A stretch of DNA of 64,000 bases, taken from positions 8,829,084-8,893,083 of the forward strand of contig NW_020654810.1 in the NCBI RefSeq assembly GCF_003589595.1, given 5' to 3'. The DNA comes from Hyposmocoma kahamanoa (Eukaryota; Arthropoda; Insecta; Lepidoptera; Cosmopterigidae). Under the pieces are notes generated by a model. It was not told the DNA's origin and made no database searches. It saw only the letters and a program-made list of their open reading frames with translations. A program made the position numbers and the translations under genes. Below are positions 26,673-40,100 of this stretch, piece after piece; positions within the stretch are counted from its first letter, which is position 1; the number at the start of each line of letters is the position of its first letter.

Positions 26673-27950
26673 AGCTGGGCTTGGGCTCCTCTAAAGATAG
26701 GGTTTTCGCTATAGTTCACCACTCTTGATCAGTGAAGGTTAAATTTTTAGTAAACCTTCTTTGAGGTGTAGGTTCTCCTGTGTTCTTAGCTAAGATTTGT
26801 ATTTGAAACCACTCTCTGTGCAAGTGATGTCTGGCAGAAGGTATTCTTGAGCACTTGTTTTTTTACTGCAACAGTGTTGTCACTCCTCTGTCAGATATTT
26901 TTATTTCCCTTATGGTGGCCACTAGGTTGGTGCCAGTGTCAGTTTTATAAGAATAATACAAAAATTGTCATGATTATCGCCAGTGTCAATGAATAAAAAA
27001 CTTGTTTGATATCATTCCCCTGAAAATCCCTCTCCCATCAATATCAAATTCTGCCTAACATTAGTCCACTCCCCCTTTGTGTATGTACTATGTAAATTTA
27101 TTAAAAGTAACAATTTGCATCTGTAGTAGTCTGTGTATGTTGCTTGTTGTTGTAGATTCTCCTCTCAGCAAATTCTATCGAAACTTCACTGGTCAAATAT
27201 TGAGTAAAAAACGCGTGTCTTTCTTAACTTGACATTGGCGGAATCATCGATTATACCGATGGAACTATGACACTATGAAGAGGAAGATGTGCAGGTTTCA
27301 TCATGATGTTTTTCTTCATTGTTGGCAAGCAGTGTTGGTACTAAACATTCACAAATATATATAACTGATATATTAATGTCACAGATTCATAGCGCTGTGA
27401 CGATTTGGGCAGTCGACCTCTCAATTTAAAAGGAACCGTTTTTGCAGTGCAATCAATCATTGATTTCTTATCATAAAAACCAATTAATTACTGTTGCCGA
27501 GTATACCTGGCATAGGTCTTGTAAATTTAAAATTCTTATAAGTATATCAATAAAGCGTAATATGAAATGTCATCGTACTAATGTTCTAAATTAGTAAGTT
27601 TTGGTGGTCACTTGATACTCGGCCACCTCAAATCTTGATTTATATGAAATTTGGTGTGTAGATAGTTTACAACCAGATGTACCACATGGTACTTTTTAAC
27701 TGCCAACATGAATGTAGTTACAGGCAGTGATTACTACAATTAACTTATTCATTTAAATGTCCTTCACTTAATTGAGCATTTGAACTGCTTCCACTTGAGC
27801 AAAGTGATTAAATAATGTATTATGACATTTGTTCAAACATGTGATGCAAGCATATTGAAGTGTGTCTTACAGTAATGTGTTAAATCAAGAATTATTTTGT
27901 CTAGTACTGTAACGACTCGGCGCGAACAAGGACTGCTGGAGGGGACGAAA

Positions 27951-28184
27951 ATGATGCATCAGCAATCCATGATGGTTGGAGATATGGTCCATTCTGAGAT
28001 ACCCGTGCATGGGGGGCATGGGGGAGGGGAGGAGATGAACAACTTGGGATATGAGAACAACGTCGGGGGGTCGTATGCTTATGACGATCTGTTCCCGGCG
28101 TTGCCTCATTCCCAGCCACCGGTACAACGCAACATTCAGCAAGTTAGCAACAGGCTTCGTGTCGGCTCCTCTCTTCATACCCAG
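27951..28184 (+). CDS. HDLBP: Vigilin coding exon 1 (start)
   Basis: Residues 1-78: MMHQQSMMVGDMVHSEIP, a Gly/His-rich stretch, then YAYDDLFPALP (human TYKDAFPPLPE) and RLRVGSSLHTQ before a GTACTT donor. The acceptor is probably TCTAG at 27903-27904, so the exon starts with about 46 bases of UTR. Confidence 0.88.
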
Positions 28185-31100
28185 GTACTTTTCTTACTTA
28201 TCAACATGACAGTCGGTTTCTTTAAGTACACAACTGAGTAACTTGCTTTTGTGTGTCAGGAATTAGCATATGAAGTTTGAATAAGCTCATCATATTAAAG
28301 GTAGGTTGTGTTTATCTACTTATATCTATATTGTTCTAAAGGTATTTCAAGTATCTTGTTAATAAATAGCAATTAAACTATTAGTTTTCAGTACATGTGT
28401 TCACATGTAGTATATTAATTCAAATGCAAATTCCTGTGATGTCATGAATATTTATTGTTCGTGGTCATTTACGTAGTTACAGATTTGCCTTTATTTTTCC
28501 CCTCAAGTATTTTTCTTTTGTCATAAACATAAAAATGACATCAATATTCTCTTTCTTTTTTGAACATTTTCATGTGCACTGGATATCAATAGAGAAAAAT
28601 TTAAGTCTAACTTTTAAGTTCTTCATTCCTTTGACAGTCAATCCATTTGAAGATGATTTTTCCTTATAGTTGTAGTTGTTAGCTTCGTGATCCACACCTT
28701 CAACTTTACATGAAACTAAATGTCTATGAGGTAATATTGTTATAAAATGTAGTGTCAAGGGAACTGCTGGATCTGGCAGTACGTCATTCAAGTCTCTCGG
28801 CTGTTAACTTCACATACACATCCTGACACATACACGAAATTTACGATTTAAATAATTCCAAAAGCACGTGTGCCATTAAAAAAAAACATATGGCGCATAT
28901 GATACAATTCGCGTTCCAACGTGGAGTTCACGTGTGACCGAGTTATGTAACGCCGATAAGCCTACATTTCAATATTCTTGTCGCCTTTCCTATATATTGT
29001 CAGATGAAGTTTAAAGTATGTACATCGTCAATTGAAAACAATTGTTATCTATCGGACCCGTTCTGAATTGACCAATTACGCAGCTTGATGCTGCTTTATG
29101 AAACATATACGTAAATGTTATGCTATAGGTGTAGTTCACTAGATATGGCGCACAAAAATATGACAGCGTTGCATATTTTTTCTACTGTAGAATATTGGAC
29201 TTAGGGTCGTATTCCAGAACTCTACTCAATACTCAAGTCAGGACTTAAGTATTGTAGTGAGCACTGAAAATCGTACTCAAGTCCTTGCCATTAGGGTCGT
29301 ATTTCCAGTGCTTGAAATCATACACAAGTCTGCTCAAATCCTGACTTGAGCATTGAGTAGAGTTCTGGAATACGACTCTCAGTCTGCTACAGATTTTTTA
29401 AGCTATGGAACAAATTAATTACAAATCTATATCAGTCACTACCAATTTACTAGTAAATAATCCTTACTTAATTCCTAATTGCTTTATCATAAACTTTATT
29501 GAGGAAAAAGCATTAAGAAGATTAGCTACAATTATAAATTTGGACGTAATTATTGTTGTGGAATTTACGTGGCTATGTTACTATTTGATAGATTTATGTT
29601 TAGTAGATGAGTAGTCAATGCAATAAAGTAATAACTATTAACAACGTTTTTTCCTATTATTATAAGAGTTGCTAACACAATTTTCAATTTCCCCATTTGT
29701 CATCGGATTCTAGTACACTTGGGCGCGTTCCCATTATGTCCAGACGACAGATAATCGTGCTGTTTAAAATGTCGTGGCTTGTATATTTAAATGTAAAAGT
29801 TGTTCACATATAGAACAACATGATTAACCGTCGTTCGCATTTTTCTTGACTTTACGACGAACGACTATCGTAACAATGGTAAGAGCTAGAACGACAGCCG
29901 TCAGACGATAAATGAAACGTTACGATAAAAATGTGGCGACAGATAATCGCAGCTTGAAACGGTTCTGTCGTGTAAACGACGAGGCGGCTGCCGTGAACCG
30001 ATGAATTGTCACGATCTAGTGGGAATAGCTAAACACGACAGTCATTCAACGATAATAAAACGTACTACACAATGGGAACGCGCCCTTACAATTATTTTAC
30101 TTAGTATTTACATATACGGGGTTATTTGTAAAATACTAATAACCTTGCAGGACCTTATTACTAACATCATAAACAACAAGATATATAATGCTTTGCCTGC
30201 AGCGATCGCAGACCGCTTACCCTGACCTACCTGACCCTCAGACATATTTAAAACGAAATTATTTGACTTGTTATGTGATCTGTGTATATATGATATCAAA
30301 AATTATTTAAAATGAAAAGAAATTGACACAACCTCGTTTATAAGAATAACTGCTTCAATATATTTATAAGAATTTTTTAATAATTTATAATAAGATAAGT
30401 TAGTTACTTCAATTGTCAATGTACTGGTACATATTTCAAAATAACAAGTATCTTCTAAGGGGTGGAGTCCTGGTGACCTGAAATACAGATCATACGTCTA
30501 GTTTAGGCACCAGTCTCCCACAGTATAATTTATTGTTTTATGTATTTTATTTTGGATATTATGCCAATGTATTTTGTATATTGTGGTGAGAAAATAAACT
30601 TATTATTATTATTATTATTATTATTATAATGAATTTATCTAATGTAATTAAATCACTACAAGGACTTACTTTTAAATCACAATTGACAAAATGGCTTTTG
30701 ACACACTGCTTTCAAAGTAATAAAGAATATTTAGTAGACAAATACCAATTAATATTAATTCGAAATACAAATGCTATGTAATTGTAGAGACAAATGTGAA
30801 ATACACTTAAACTTTTGCACACCTGCTTGCAGGTTGAATACAATGTATCTAATTTTACTCGAGATCTGTATAAATACTGTATTCTGGCAAACACCGTATT
30901 CTAACAACTTTTGTTTCATGACTTAATAATTCGTCAGATTTTACTTTCATACAAAAATAAAAATATTTAAATATATTGGTCTAAATGGCGATAACTTTGT
31001 GCAAAACGCGGCAGTCGGAGACGACGCTTGCACATTTGAACTTATTACCTTACTAAAAATACAGATCTGAAATGTGTCGGAAACAAAAATAAAAAGATTT

Positions 31101-34100
31101 TTTGGTAAATTTATCATGTTTTGTGAAAAGTCACTGAACAAAAGTTGTTGTTTATGATTTTAGTAATCTAGTCCTGTAAGATTGTTAATATTAAAAATAA
31201 CCCTGTATAATATAATATGTTTATTTATGTAATACTGCAATTTAGATGTTGTTATTATTGATATAAGGAGCACAAAGAAAAATACTTTTCGGCTGGACAC
31301 GAACCAGCGACTTTTTGCCAAACCGGGGCTACCCGAAAATATTTTTCTTTGGGTTTGTTTGATCTCTGCATCAATAGTAACAAACTAGCGGAGTGTTTTC
31401 ACAAAGAAATAATGAATTTCATGGTAGTAAAAACATGATGATATTCAATAAAATAAGTAATTTCGTATTGTCACTAGGCAAAATTAGTAGTTCTTCCCCG
31501 TAATTTCATATTTTTGTAGTAGCAGTAGAGCTCCTTGTAAAGGAGTTCATCCAGGGAAGAACTTCTACCCTGACTATTTCTGCCGCCAGGCAGTAATGTG
31601 AGCATTACTGCGTTCCGGGTTAGAAGGGTTAAGGGTGCTGGTGAAATTACAGACACATGGGACTTGTTAACTTATGTCACAGGGTGACGGACGCATACAC
31701 AGTGCCCATAAGATCATTGCGACTTAAAGCTCTAAATGGCATTGCAACAGTTTTTTTTATAACTTCAAGTGACGGGACGTACAAGTCGTGCGCGTGATGG
31801 TAAGCTACACGCCTGTCCATAACAGTTACAGTGCCACTTAGAGCTTTAAATTACAAATATCTGAGGTGCACTACCACTGCGCCCGTCAGTGATGGATAGG
31901 CGTGTCGCTTACCACCAGCCGCACGACTTGTTCTTCCCGTCACTTGGTATTATAAAAAAAAAAATTCGAGGGTCAAATCCAACTTTAATAAAATATATTA
32001 TGTTCTAGGTTTTCCACGTGCCATACGAAGAAAGAAAACAGGACAACGCGAACACTTTTGGCGAGGGTGAATCGCTGCGGACATGCCAATCCATCACCAA
32101 GGAAACCGGCGCCCATATCGAGATCTCGACCAGCAAGGACGGAAGCCTTACGTTCCTCATTACCGGGAAGCATAGTGCTGTGCTTGAGGCTAGGCGCAAG
32201 ATTTTGACTCACTTCCAGCAACAGGTGTGTATTTATTTTGAAATATGTACAGCATAATTGTTAGCAAAAATGTCATAAAAACATATCGAACCTATCCTTA
32301 CGTTTCAAGTACAGTCGGCGGTACATCAAAGTGTATAGCTGAATGTGGCGAGGTTAAAAGTTTTTTTTAAAGTAACTCTAAAAGACAAGGCACAGGCCAA
32401 TACACTCTACTAAGAAGTCGTAAGGTACAATTTTCCTTCTAACAGCTCTTTCATTTTTAATGGGTTATACATCTACAAGGAATTTTAAAGCCAGGTTTAT
32501 CAAACCTATGGCTGTCTGTCAAAATTTTTGACGCCAGAATTTTATTAGACTATTTTGACATATTTCTTATATTTCGTGATTTTTCTCCCTTCAGGCAAGC
32601 AAGCAAGTGTCGATTCCCAAGGAACATCACCGCTGGATCCTCGGTAAGCAAGGGCAAAAGCTTAAGGATTTGGAGAAAGTCACAGCGACCAAGATCAGCG
32701 TGCCCGGAATCAACGACACCAGCGAAATCATCACCATTACGGGCACCAAGGAAGGCATTGAGAAGGCCGAACATGAAATCAGGGTGTGCTCTGAGGAACA
32801 GGTACAATATCAGCCCATTTATACGTCCCACTGCGAGTCACGGGTCTCCTCTCAAGCGAGAGTTTAGGCCACAGTCCGCAACGCTAAGCCAATACGGGTT
32901 GGGGACATTACACGTTTTCCAAGGGTTGTGAACCTTCTTCGACGTGCAGGGGCGTTACCATGAACTCTTATTACGATTCAGTTTAGGACCTAAAATGAAT
33001 CGTTGTAAGACAGCGCTATATGAAGTATAAATCACCATCCCGCTATTTTGTCGTTACGAACCTATACTGAACTGTAATAAGAGTTCATGGTAAGGCCCCA
33101 GGTTTCATCACGGTGTTTTACTTCACTGAAAAGGCACATTTCAAATTAAATCTCGCAAATAAATTCCGGAAACCTTAGAGTTACAAGTCCGGATTCGAAC
33201 CCACGGCCTCTGCTTGAGAGGCGGTAGGTCAAACTATTAGCCTACCACGGCTTGTACTTGAGGAACAGATAAATGAAAAAATATACCAATAGTTCAGTTT
33301 TTGTATTCTTTACACGCTCTGGAAACGCATGCTGAACAACATAACTTGTTAAATGATATTGCAACACATATTTATTAAGATATGACGTCCTTCATCCTGA
33401 TACGACGCACAAACTTGAATTTTAAATTACCCTAGGTTTTTAAGCAAGTTTATCGTTATCAGTTGGCAACTATTTATCATAAATTTATACGTATATTAAC
33501 GTGAATGTCCCCAATACATTATCTACTGCTTGTTATTTCAATTACACAGTGGCCTTCAACATTTTCCGTGGTAATATTGTAACAATANNNNNNNNNNNNN
33601 NNNNNNNNNNNNNNNNNNNNNNNNNNNNNNNNNNNNNNNNNNNNNNNNNNNNNNNNNNNNNNNNNNNNNNNNNNNNNNNNNNNNNNNNNNNNNNNNNNNN
33701 NNNNNNNNNNNNNNNNNNNNNNNNNNNNNNNNNNNNNNNNNNNNNNNNNNNNNNNNNNNNNNNNNNNNNNNNNNNNNNNNNNNNNNNNNNNNNNNNNNNN
33801 NNNNNNNNNNNNNNNNNNNNNNNNNNNNNNNNNNNNNNNNNNNNNNNNNNNNNNNNNNNNNNNNNNNNNNNNNNNNNNNNNNNNNNNNNNNNNNNNNNNN
33901 NNNNNNNNNNNNNNNNNNNNNNNNNNNNNNNNNNNNNNNNNNNNNNNNNNNNNNNNNNNNNNNNNNNNNNNNNNNNNNNNNNNNNNNGTAACAATATTTC
34001 CACCCGATTATAGCGAAGCTATAACAAAGATTAATGTTTTTTGCGGCATGTTTGTGACATATAGCTACGCCTTGGTCATAAACTTGCGAATACAGTTATA

Positions 34101-37100
34101 GCACAAATACTATACTATGTGCTATACTAGTACAGATACCCAATCTCATACAAAGAAATGTCGCACTCGTAACTCCGCTTATTCGGACACTTGTTTTGAT
34201 TCTTAAGAGGGAGCAGAGGAAAAATTCCTAATCTTCGATTTGATTTTAGAGGGATATATCCAGTTTAAAGTTAAAAATAAAATATTGTATAAGTAACTAC
34301 ACGATATATTCAAGCATAAACATTAATCAGCAATATGAAACAATAAAGTTTCCTCGATAGATAAAAATCACGAAATGACCTCTAATTTTCACATTTTTTC
34401 GATTTATCCTCGAAATGCTACAGGTTATTAGGACAAAAATTAGATAATTAATTATATTTATGCATGATCGACAACTGTCACTACGGATTTTTTTTTATTC
34501 CCTTTAATTTTAGAGTATTCTGCTAAAACGAATTTGGTACTTTTAATGCGCAAAATTCAACATCTGTCGCATGTCACGCGAACTTCAGGCATATATTTGT
34601 TTCACAAATTTGGGCGGAGCCAACGTCAAAACTTTTTTGGCATGAGAGCTCTTAACGGTAATTAATAGATGGTATCAAGTAAGTAAATATTGTACGCGAT
34701 TGTAATAGTATTCGAAAAGGCCAACAGATGGCGGATATTACATTATTGTCAAGGTTATTTATTGCTCTTATTCTGGTGGTGATTATAATATACTATACTT
34801 AGTTTCGAGAATAAATTCAAGAAAGTGCCATCTATACAATTGATAGCAAACTAACAAATTAAGAAAAGTACCATTGCGAAATCTTCGATTTGTTATTTTT
34901 TCGACGATTGTTACATGTTTTCCTTCTGTTTGATTTGGTCAGAATGTCGTTATGTACTATTCAACATATTGTTCAAACCTCAAAAATCCATTTTCCCAAA
35001 ATGAATGATTTTCTAAATGTCTTTGTTTTTCAAATGTCGGAAATGAAACCGTCAAATCTGCCAGTGAAACTATTGGAACATAAAATGATTAACTAAAGTG
35101 TTTTTTATTATTATTAAAAAACGAACATTTACACCAATTTTAATGAGTGAATTGTTAAAAATGTTGTTTATACAGGTGAATTTTTAGTCATCGTCCATAC
35201 TTTCATATTATGATCTTTAGTGAAAATATAACATGCGCAAATTTTCCTTTTAGTGTAAATCAATACTAAAATTAAGATATGCCATCGCAAAATTGTTTTA
35301 AAAAATTGCGCGCGTGTGGACAGCCTACTCGATATGCGCGCTAGGCCACCCCCCGCGTCATTGATAAAATACATAAGTTGCAAATTTTCCCTTCATACTT
35401 TCACGGGCTTAGGACCGTCAAGTTACAAAAGGCTTTTGTGATGTTATTTTAGAATGTAGACAATGAATTCGAATTCAAGTCAAGATTTTGTTACATTAAC
35501 GCACGAAAACGAGAGCGGAAGTTATTTATAAGTAAATTGTTTTAGAGGTTTGACAAAATTTAATGATATTATTACAAAATAATGCACCTGATAAACACAC
35601 CTAATTAGGAAAGTTCGTTTCCCGAACTTAACCTCTACGCATTTAAAGCGTTGTGTTACCGAAGGCCATCGAAGAATTTACTTATTGAATTTCAAAGTCA
35701 CTAAAAATTTTACCATGTGTAGAGAACAAAAGAAATTAATCTTTACTTTTGTTTGTGAGACAAACAAATAAAAGGTTCGCTTCCTACGATGAATTGTAAC
35801 GAATTAGTATTTAGCAAGTAATTAAGCCCTTTTGTTATCTACGCACGTGGTGTTTTTTATTAGTGAACTAGAAACATTTTATAATAATATCATTGACTTA
35901 CAATTATATGGACGTCGGGTCCGCGCTAAAAAGTGTCCGCACTTGTAAGGCGCTAAAATCGTATACAGAGCGCGACACTCCGCTTTAGTCTTCATTTGTT
36001 CTACTGACAGCGCGATACTGCGATGACATTACGATTTAAATTTCGAATAGGTTGACTTGGGACATTTTTTTCGTGGTTTTTGTATTAGACCCGTCGTCCA
36101 TTTATTTGTAAGTCAATGAATAATATCAATAAATTTAAACAAAACATCGATTTACGACAAATGTAGTCCACACTCGTATCGTACACAGAAGTATAAAAAT
36201 AAAAGCAGGCCATGCCTTTTGCAATAAGGCGTATTTAAAAAATTTGAATCAACTTATGTACATTTAATTAAAATCAAATAAAAATTACCTTAGCGTAACA
36301 ACTTTAACAGTATTTTAATAATTGCTCAAAATGTAAACCATTCCTCTCCAAGCAGATTCTTGCACGTTTTTGAATATTGTCTTGTATTTTGTTCGGCATT
36401 GTAGTGTCACTTTTCACTTGTGCAAATGCATTTTCAATTTTTAGTTTCAATTCGTTGAGGCTTTGGGCCTCCTCCACATACACGCGGCGTTTAATTTCGC
36501 CCCACAAAAAAAAGTCACAGGGTGAGGCCTGGTGACCTGGGTGGCCATGGAACGAGACCCCCGCGGCCGATCCAGCGATTCCCGTATTCCATATTTAAAT
36601 AATTCCTCACGTCGGTGCACCGTCATGCTAATAATAAAAAGCAGGATGGTTAATGAGGGCTAGCGGTACATCGTCCATCAAATCAGAGACTATGCTTTGT
36701 AGCATATTGAGATAGGTGCCTCCGGCAGCCGCCCCTCAATAAAATACGGCCCTAGAATTTTATCACCGACAATCCCGGCCCACACATTTGCACTAAAACG
36801 CACTTGGTGATAATTGTCTTTTATCATGTGCGGGTTGCGTAACGACCACCAATGTTCATTATGTTGGTTGTACAGCCCCACACGTGTGATTAGGGCTTCA
36901 TCAGTCCATAAAATGACCGCATCGGGGTGTGCGATCAGCCACTCGCAAAAAACTCGACGAGGCAGCGCGTCTGCTTCATTTAGCGTTTGCACTTTTTGAA
37001 AGTGATAAGGGTGCAATCCAGAGGTGTTGAACAGCTTCCACACAGCGTATTGGCTAACGTTGAACCGTCGAGCTGCATCACGTGTACTTCATCTTGGATC

Positions 37101-40100
37101 TCTCTCGAAAAAATCGAAGATTTCGTCTTCGATTTTCACGGACAGTCGCGGCCTACCACGTCCTTGGGCGTGTGAAGGCGTCGTAAACTGGCCATGGTCT
37201 AAAAGCCTCTGTATGACATGCAGAAACGTTTGGCGGTTAGGGACTGTAGGACTTGCTATTCCATAATTGCGAAGGCGAGGAATGCTCTCTGACTCGTATA
37301 GTCTCTGGGCTCCGTTTAGGCTTTCATCACTTATAAAATAGCACTTGACCATTTCAAAGTACTCGCGGTTTGTATACATAGTGACACGTGAATGCGTTTT
37401 CAATAGCGAGATAGCGTTGCACACACGTACGAAGCGCTACACGGGCGTGGGACGACATGGGGACGACTGAAGTGACAGCCGCCAATAGCGTTCGGCGCGG
37501 GCGGCGGCAGTGGCGGCATTTTGCTTTGATTGACGTATGATTGGAGAATCCGCGCGGTTAGCGTATGGCATTCATCCTACCTATCAATTATTTTTCGGAA
37601 ATGGAGTCTTTGTATGATACCTAGCGGCTGGAAAAAATTTGGACGATGACAAAAAAATCACCTGTATAGCTTCACATTTCTTTTTTATATTTTATACTTC
37701 TTATTGACCTATTTATTCGTAGGTCAATGCTTCTTATCCACTATGACATCTGGAATAGAGATTAAATACTTGTTATTTTTTATTTACCCAAGTGCGCCAT
37801 CTACCGTTTTAAATATGTACTAAATTTAATTTGTATGAATTCACACCCCTTGGTTATGTTATAGTTACTAAATGGCGTGTTATTGAATTTCTTTTAACGA
37901 CAAGCACATGCTTGTAATATTTATTTATTGCATATCATGATAGCCCTTGTTCGTCTCGTCACGTGACACGTACATATTATTACAAAAAATAAAAAACAAT
38001 GATGTTTGACTACCATGATATTCGTATTTTTTTTTCATTTCATTTTTGTCATTATTATTGACACAAAAGAAAATTGGCTATGAGTGGTGGCCGCGACATT
38101 GCAACAGGCACTGGTTCGAGTCAGATTGTAGGAATTTTTCTTGTGTTGCGCGATCTTTACATCAAAAATAATAAAGGACTTAATTGGTGAATTATCATAA
38201 TAACTTGAAGTATAAAATATACTTAAGAGTTGTCTCTATTCAAATAATATTAGCCTTACTTCTCTGAGAAGATTCGTAGCGTGGACTTTTCTTTACACAA
38301 TTTAATATACAGGGTGACAGATTGAACGAGATAAATATTTAAAGAGGCGAATGTAGCGTAGCTGATGATACCTATACCGAATATGTAAAAAAACACTACC
38401 TCATTTTTAAATATTTTTCTATAAGGGAAATTACCTAAAATTTTGTAGTACTCTGTGCAAGATCGAACATGCAGCGAGTGCCCGCTACCCTTACAGGCCT
38501 CTGCGCACGCTTTGAATGAAGGGAAAATTGAATTATTTTTAATAGGACGGAAGACGCGTGTCAACGCGAGAGTTCAATTTCCTATCGCTCAGTTGTTCTG
38601 TTTCATAGAGTAGCTTAAATAAAGAGTGTTAGTTAGATTAGTAAAATGGCACAATTTTTTTTTCTTTTGTTTAGGGGCGATTCTTTTAACATATTCGGAT
38701 TAGATATCAGCTACTCGTTTGCCTCTTTAAATATTATTTCGTTCAACCTGTCACCCTGTATAATATAAGTTTTATTTACAGGGTTATTTGTTAAATACTT
38801 AGAGCTTCGCAGGACTATAATTACTAACATCATAAACTACAACTTTCGTTCCATGGCTTTTAATAATGCATTATGTTTTACAGAAACAAAAATAATTAAG
38901 TAACTAGCAAAAGAAAATACCCACCACAATAATTATTTTTACGAATGACAAGCACACTGAAGGCGTTGCTTAAAATGTAGAACTAAAAAGTGTCAGATAG
39001 TACAACCGAAACTTAAAAGTTTTATTTTTTGTAACTATATTGTATTTTTTTAAAAGTCATGGAACGACTTCCGTCGTTGTTTATGATGTCGGTAATATAG
39101 TCCCGCGGGGTTGTTACTATTTTACAAATAAACCTGTACATTGTAGATGTGCTTATAAATAAATTGCTTCTGTCAACAGTCGCGTAAGGCACTCGAGCGT
39201 ATTTCGGTTCCGAAGATCTACCACCCGTTCATCCAAGGGCCGTACGGTGAGCGCGCGGCTGCTCTCAGCGCGGAGACCGGCGCGCGCATCCACATCCCTC
39301 CTGCATCCACTCAGAGTGACGTCATCGTCATCGCTGGGGAGAAGAACGGCGTGCTGGCTGCTAAAGCACAAATTGAAGCAATCTACGAGGAAATGGTGTG
39401 TATAAGACTGAGATGGAACATTCATATCAGACTTGCTGTCAAATCTATATAACGTGCTATCAAATTAGGTACGGATAATTTTACATTCGTTAATTTGCAT
39501 AGGAAGAATATAATTTCACTGTGCATACAAATACACACAACAACAAATATTTGTATTACCTACATTTCTTTCTCTCGTGAATTTGGGTATAATTCATGGT
39601 TGTGTTTGTTTGTGTTCATGGCACCCGCGACCCGAAAAAATTACTACCAAATAAGTAATACTCGGCCAAATCAAGTACGAGTACAGAGCCTGGTTCAGCA
39701 ATTTATGTGTGAAAACGTAACAAAGTTAAATACTTTCGCATTTATAGTATTACTTTGAATTTTATGTACGAGTTATAATGTGATTCCAAAACGTCAAGGT
39801 ACTTCTCTTTGGTCTTATATTTATGACTAAATAGTACTGTATGAATAGTGTTGCCATTTCCATTTAGCGCTATTCTTCAGGCTTGCGCTTGCGCTTCATA
39901 ATAACGATAGTTTGTCAAGTTTGACAAACACCTTTACGGTTCAATTGTATGGGCTACATCAGGTTACCCTTACGTAACTATATAAAAGTTAAAAAGAAAA
40001 GGGGGTCTACTCTCGATGTCCATCCGACATCCGTCCGAAACAATTACTGTCTAATAAGTAATATTCGACAAAATTAAAAGACAAGTATCAAGAATGAAGC

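Larger units (their letters stand above)
24826..27904. other. Vigilin intron 1
   Basis: Holds a SINE (25885-26090), an inverted-repeat element (about 26262-26672) and otherwise AT-rich sequence without a supported gene. Confidence 0.55.
28185..32008. other. Vigilin intron between coding exons 1 and 2
   Basis: No gene seen. Contains MITEs at about 29205-29385, 29721-30085 and 30116-31205, a SINE (31250-31340), and dispersed repeat family 4 (31490-31960). The open frame at 29405-29614 shows no recognisable domain. Confidence 0.6.
32802..35172. other. Vigilin intron between coding exons 3 and 4, first part
   Basis: Contains a fold-back MITE (32949-33099), a tRNA-like segment (about 33180-33248), the 400-N gap (33588-33987) and AT-rich sequence. 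No supported gene; the open frame spanning the gap is an artefact of N. Confidence 0.6.
35173..37664 (-). mobile_element. Decayed Tc1/mariner-like transposon with DUF4817-type transposase
   Basis: Ends CAGGTGAATTTTTAGTC and (reversed) CAGGTGATTTTTTTGTC, both continuing ATCGTCCA, flanked by TA (35171-35172 and 37665-37666). It carries the broken transposase (36300-37424) and, nested at 35891-36118, a family A MITE. Confidence 0.82.

Noticed and set aside
33501..34013. Open frames through the 400-N gap
   Set aside because: Made only by translating N.
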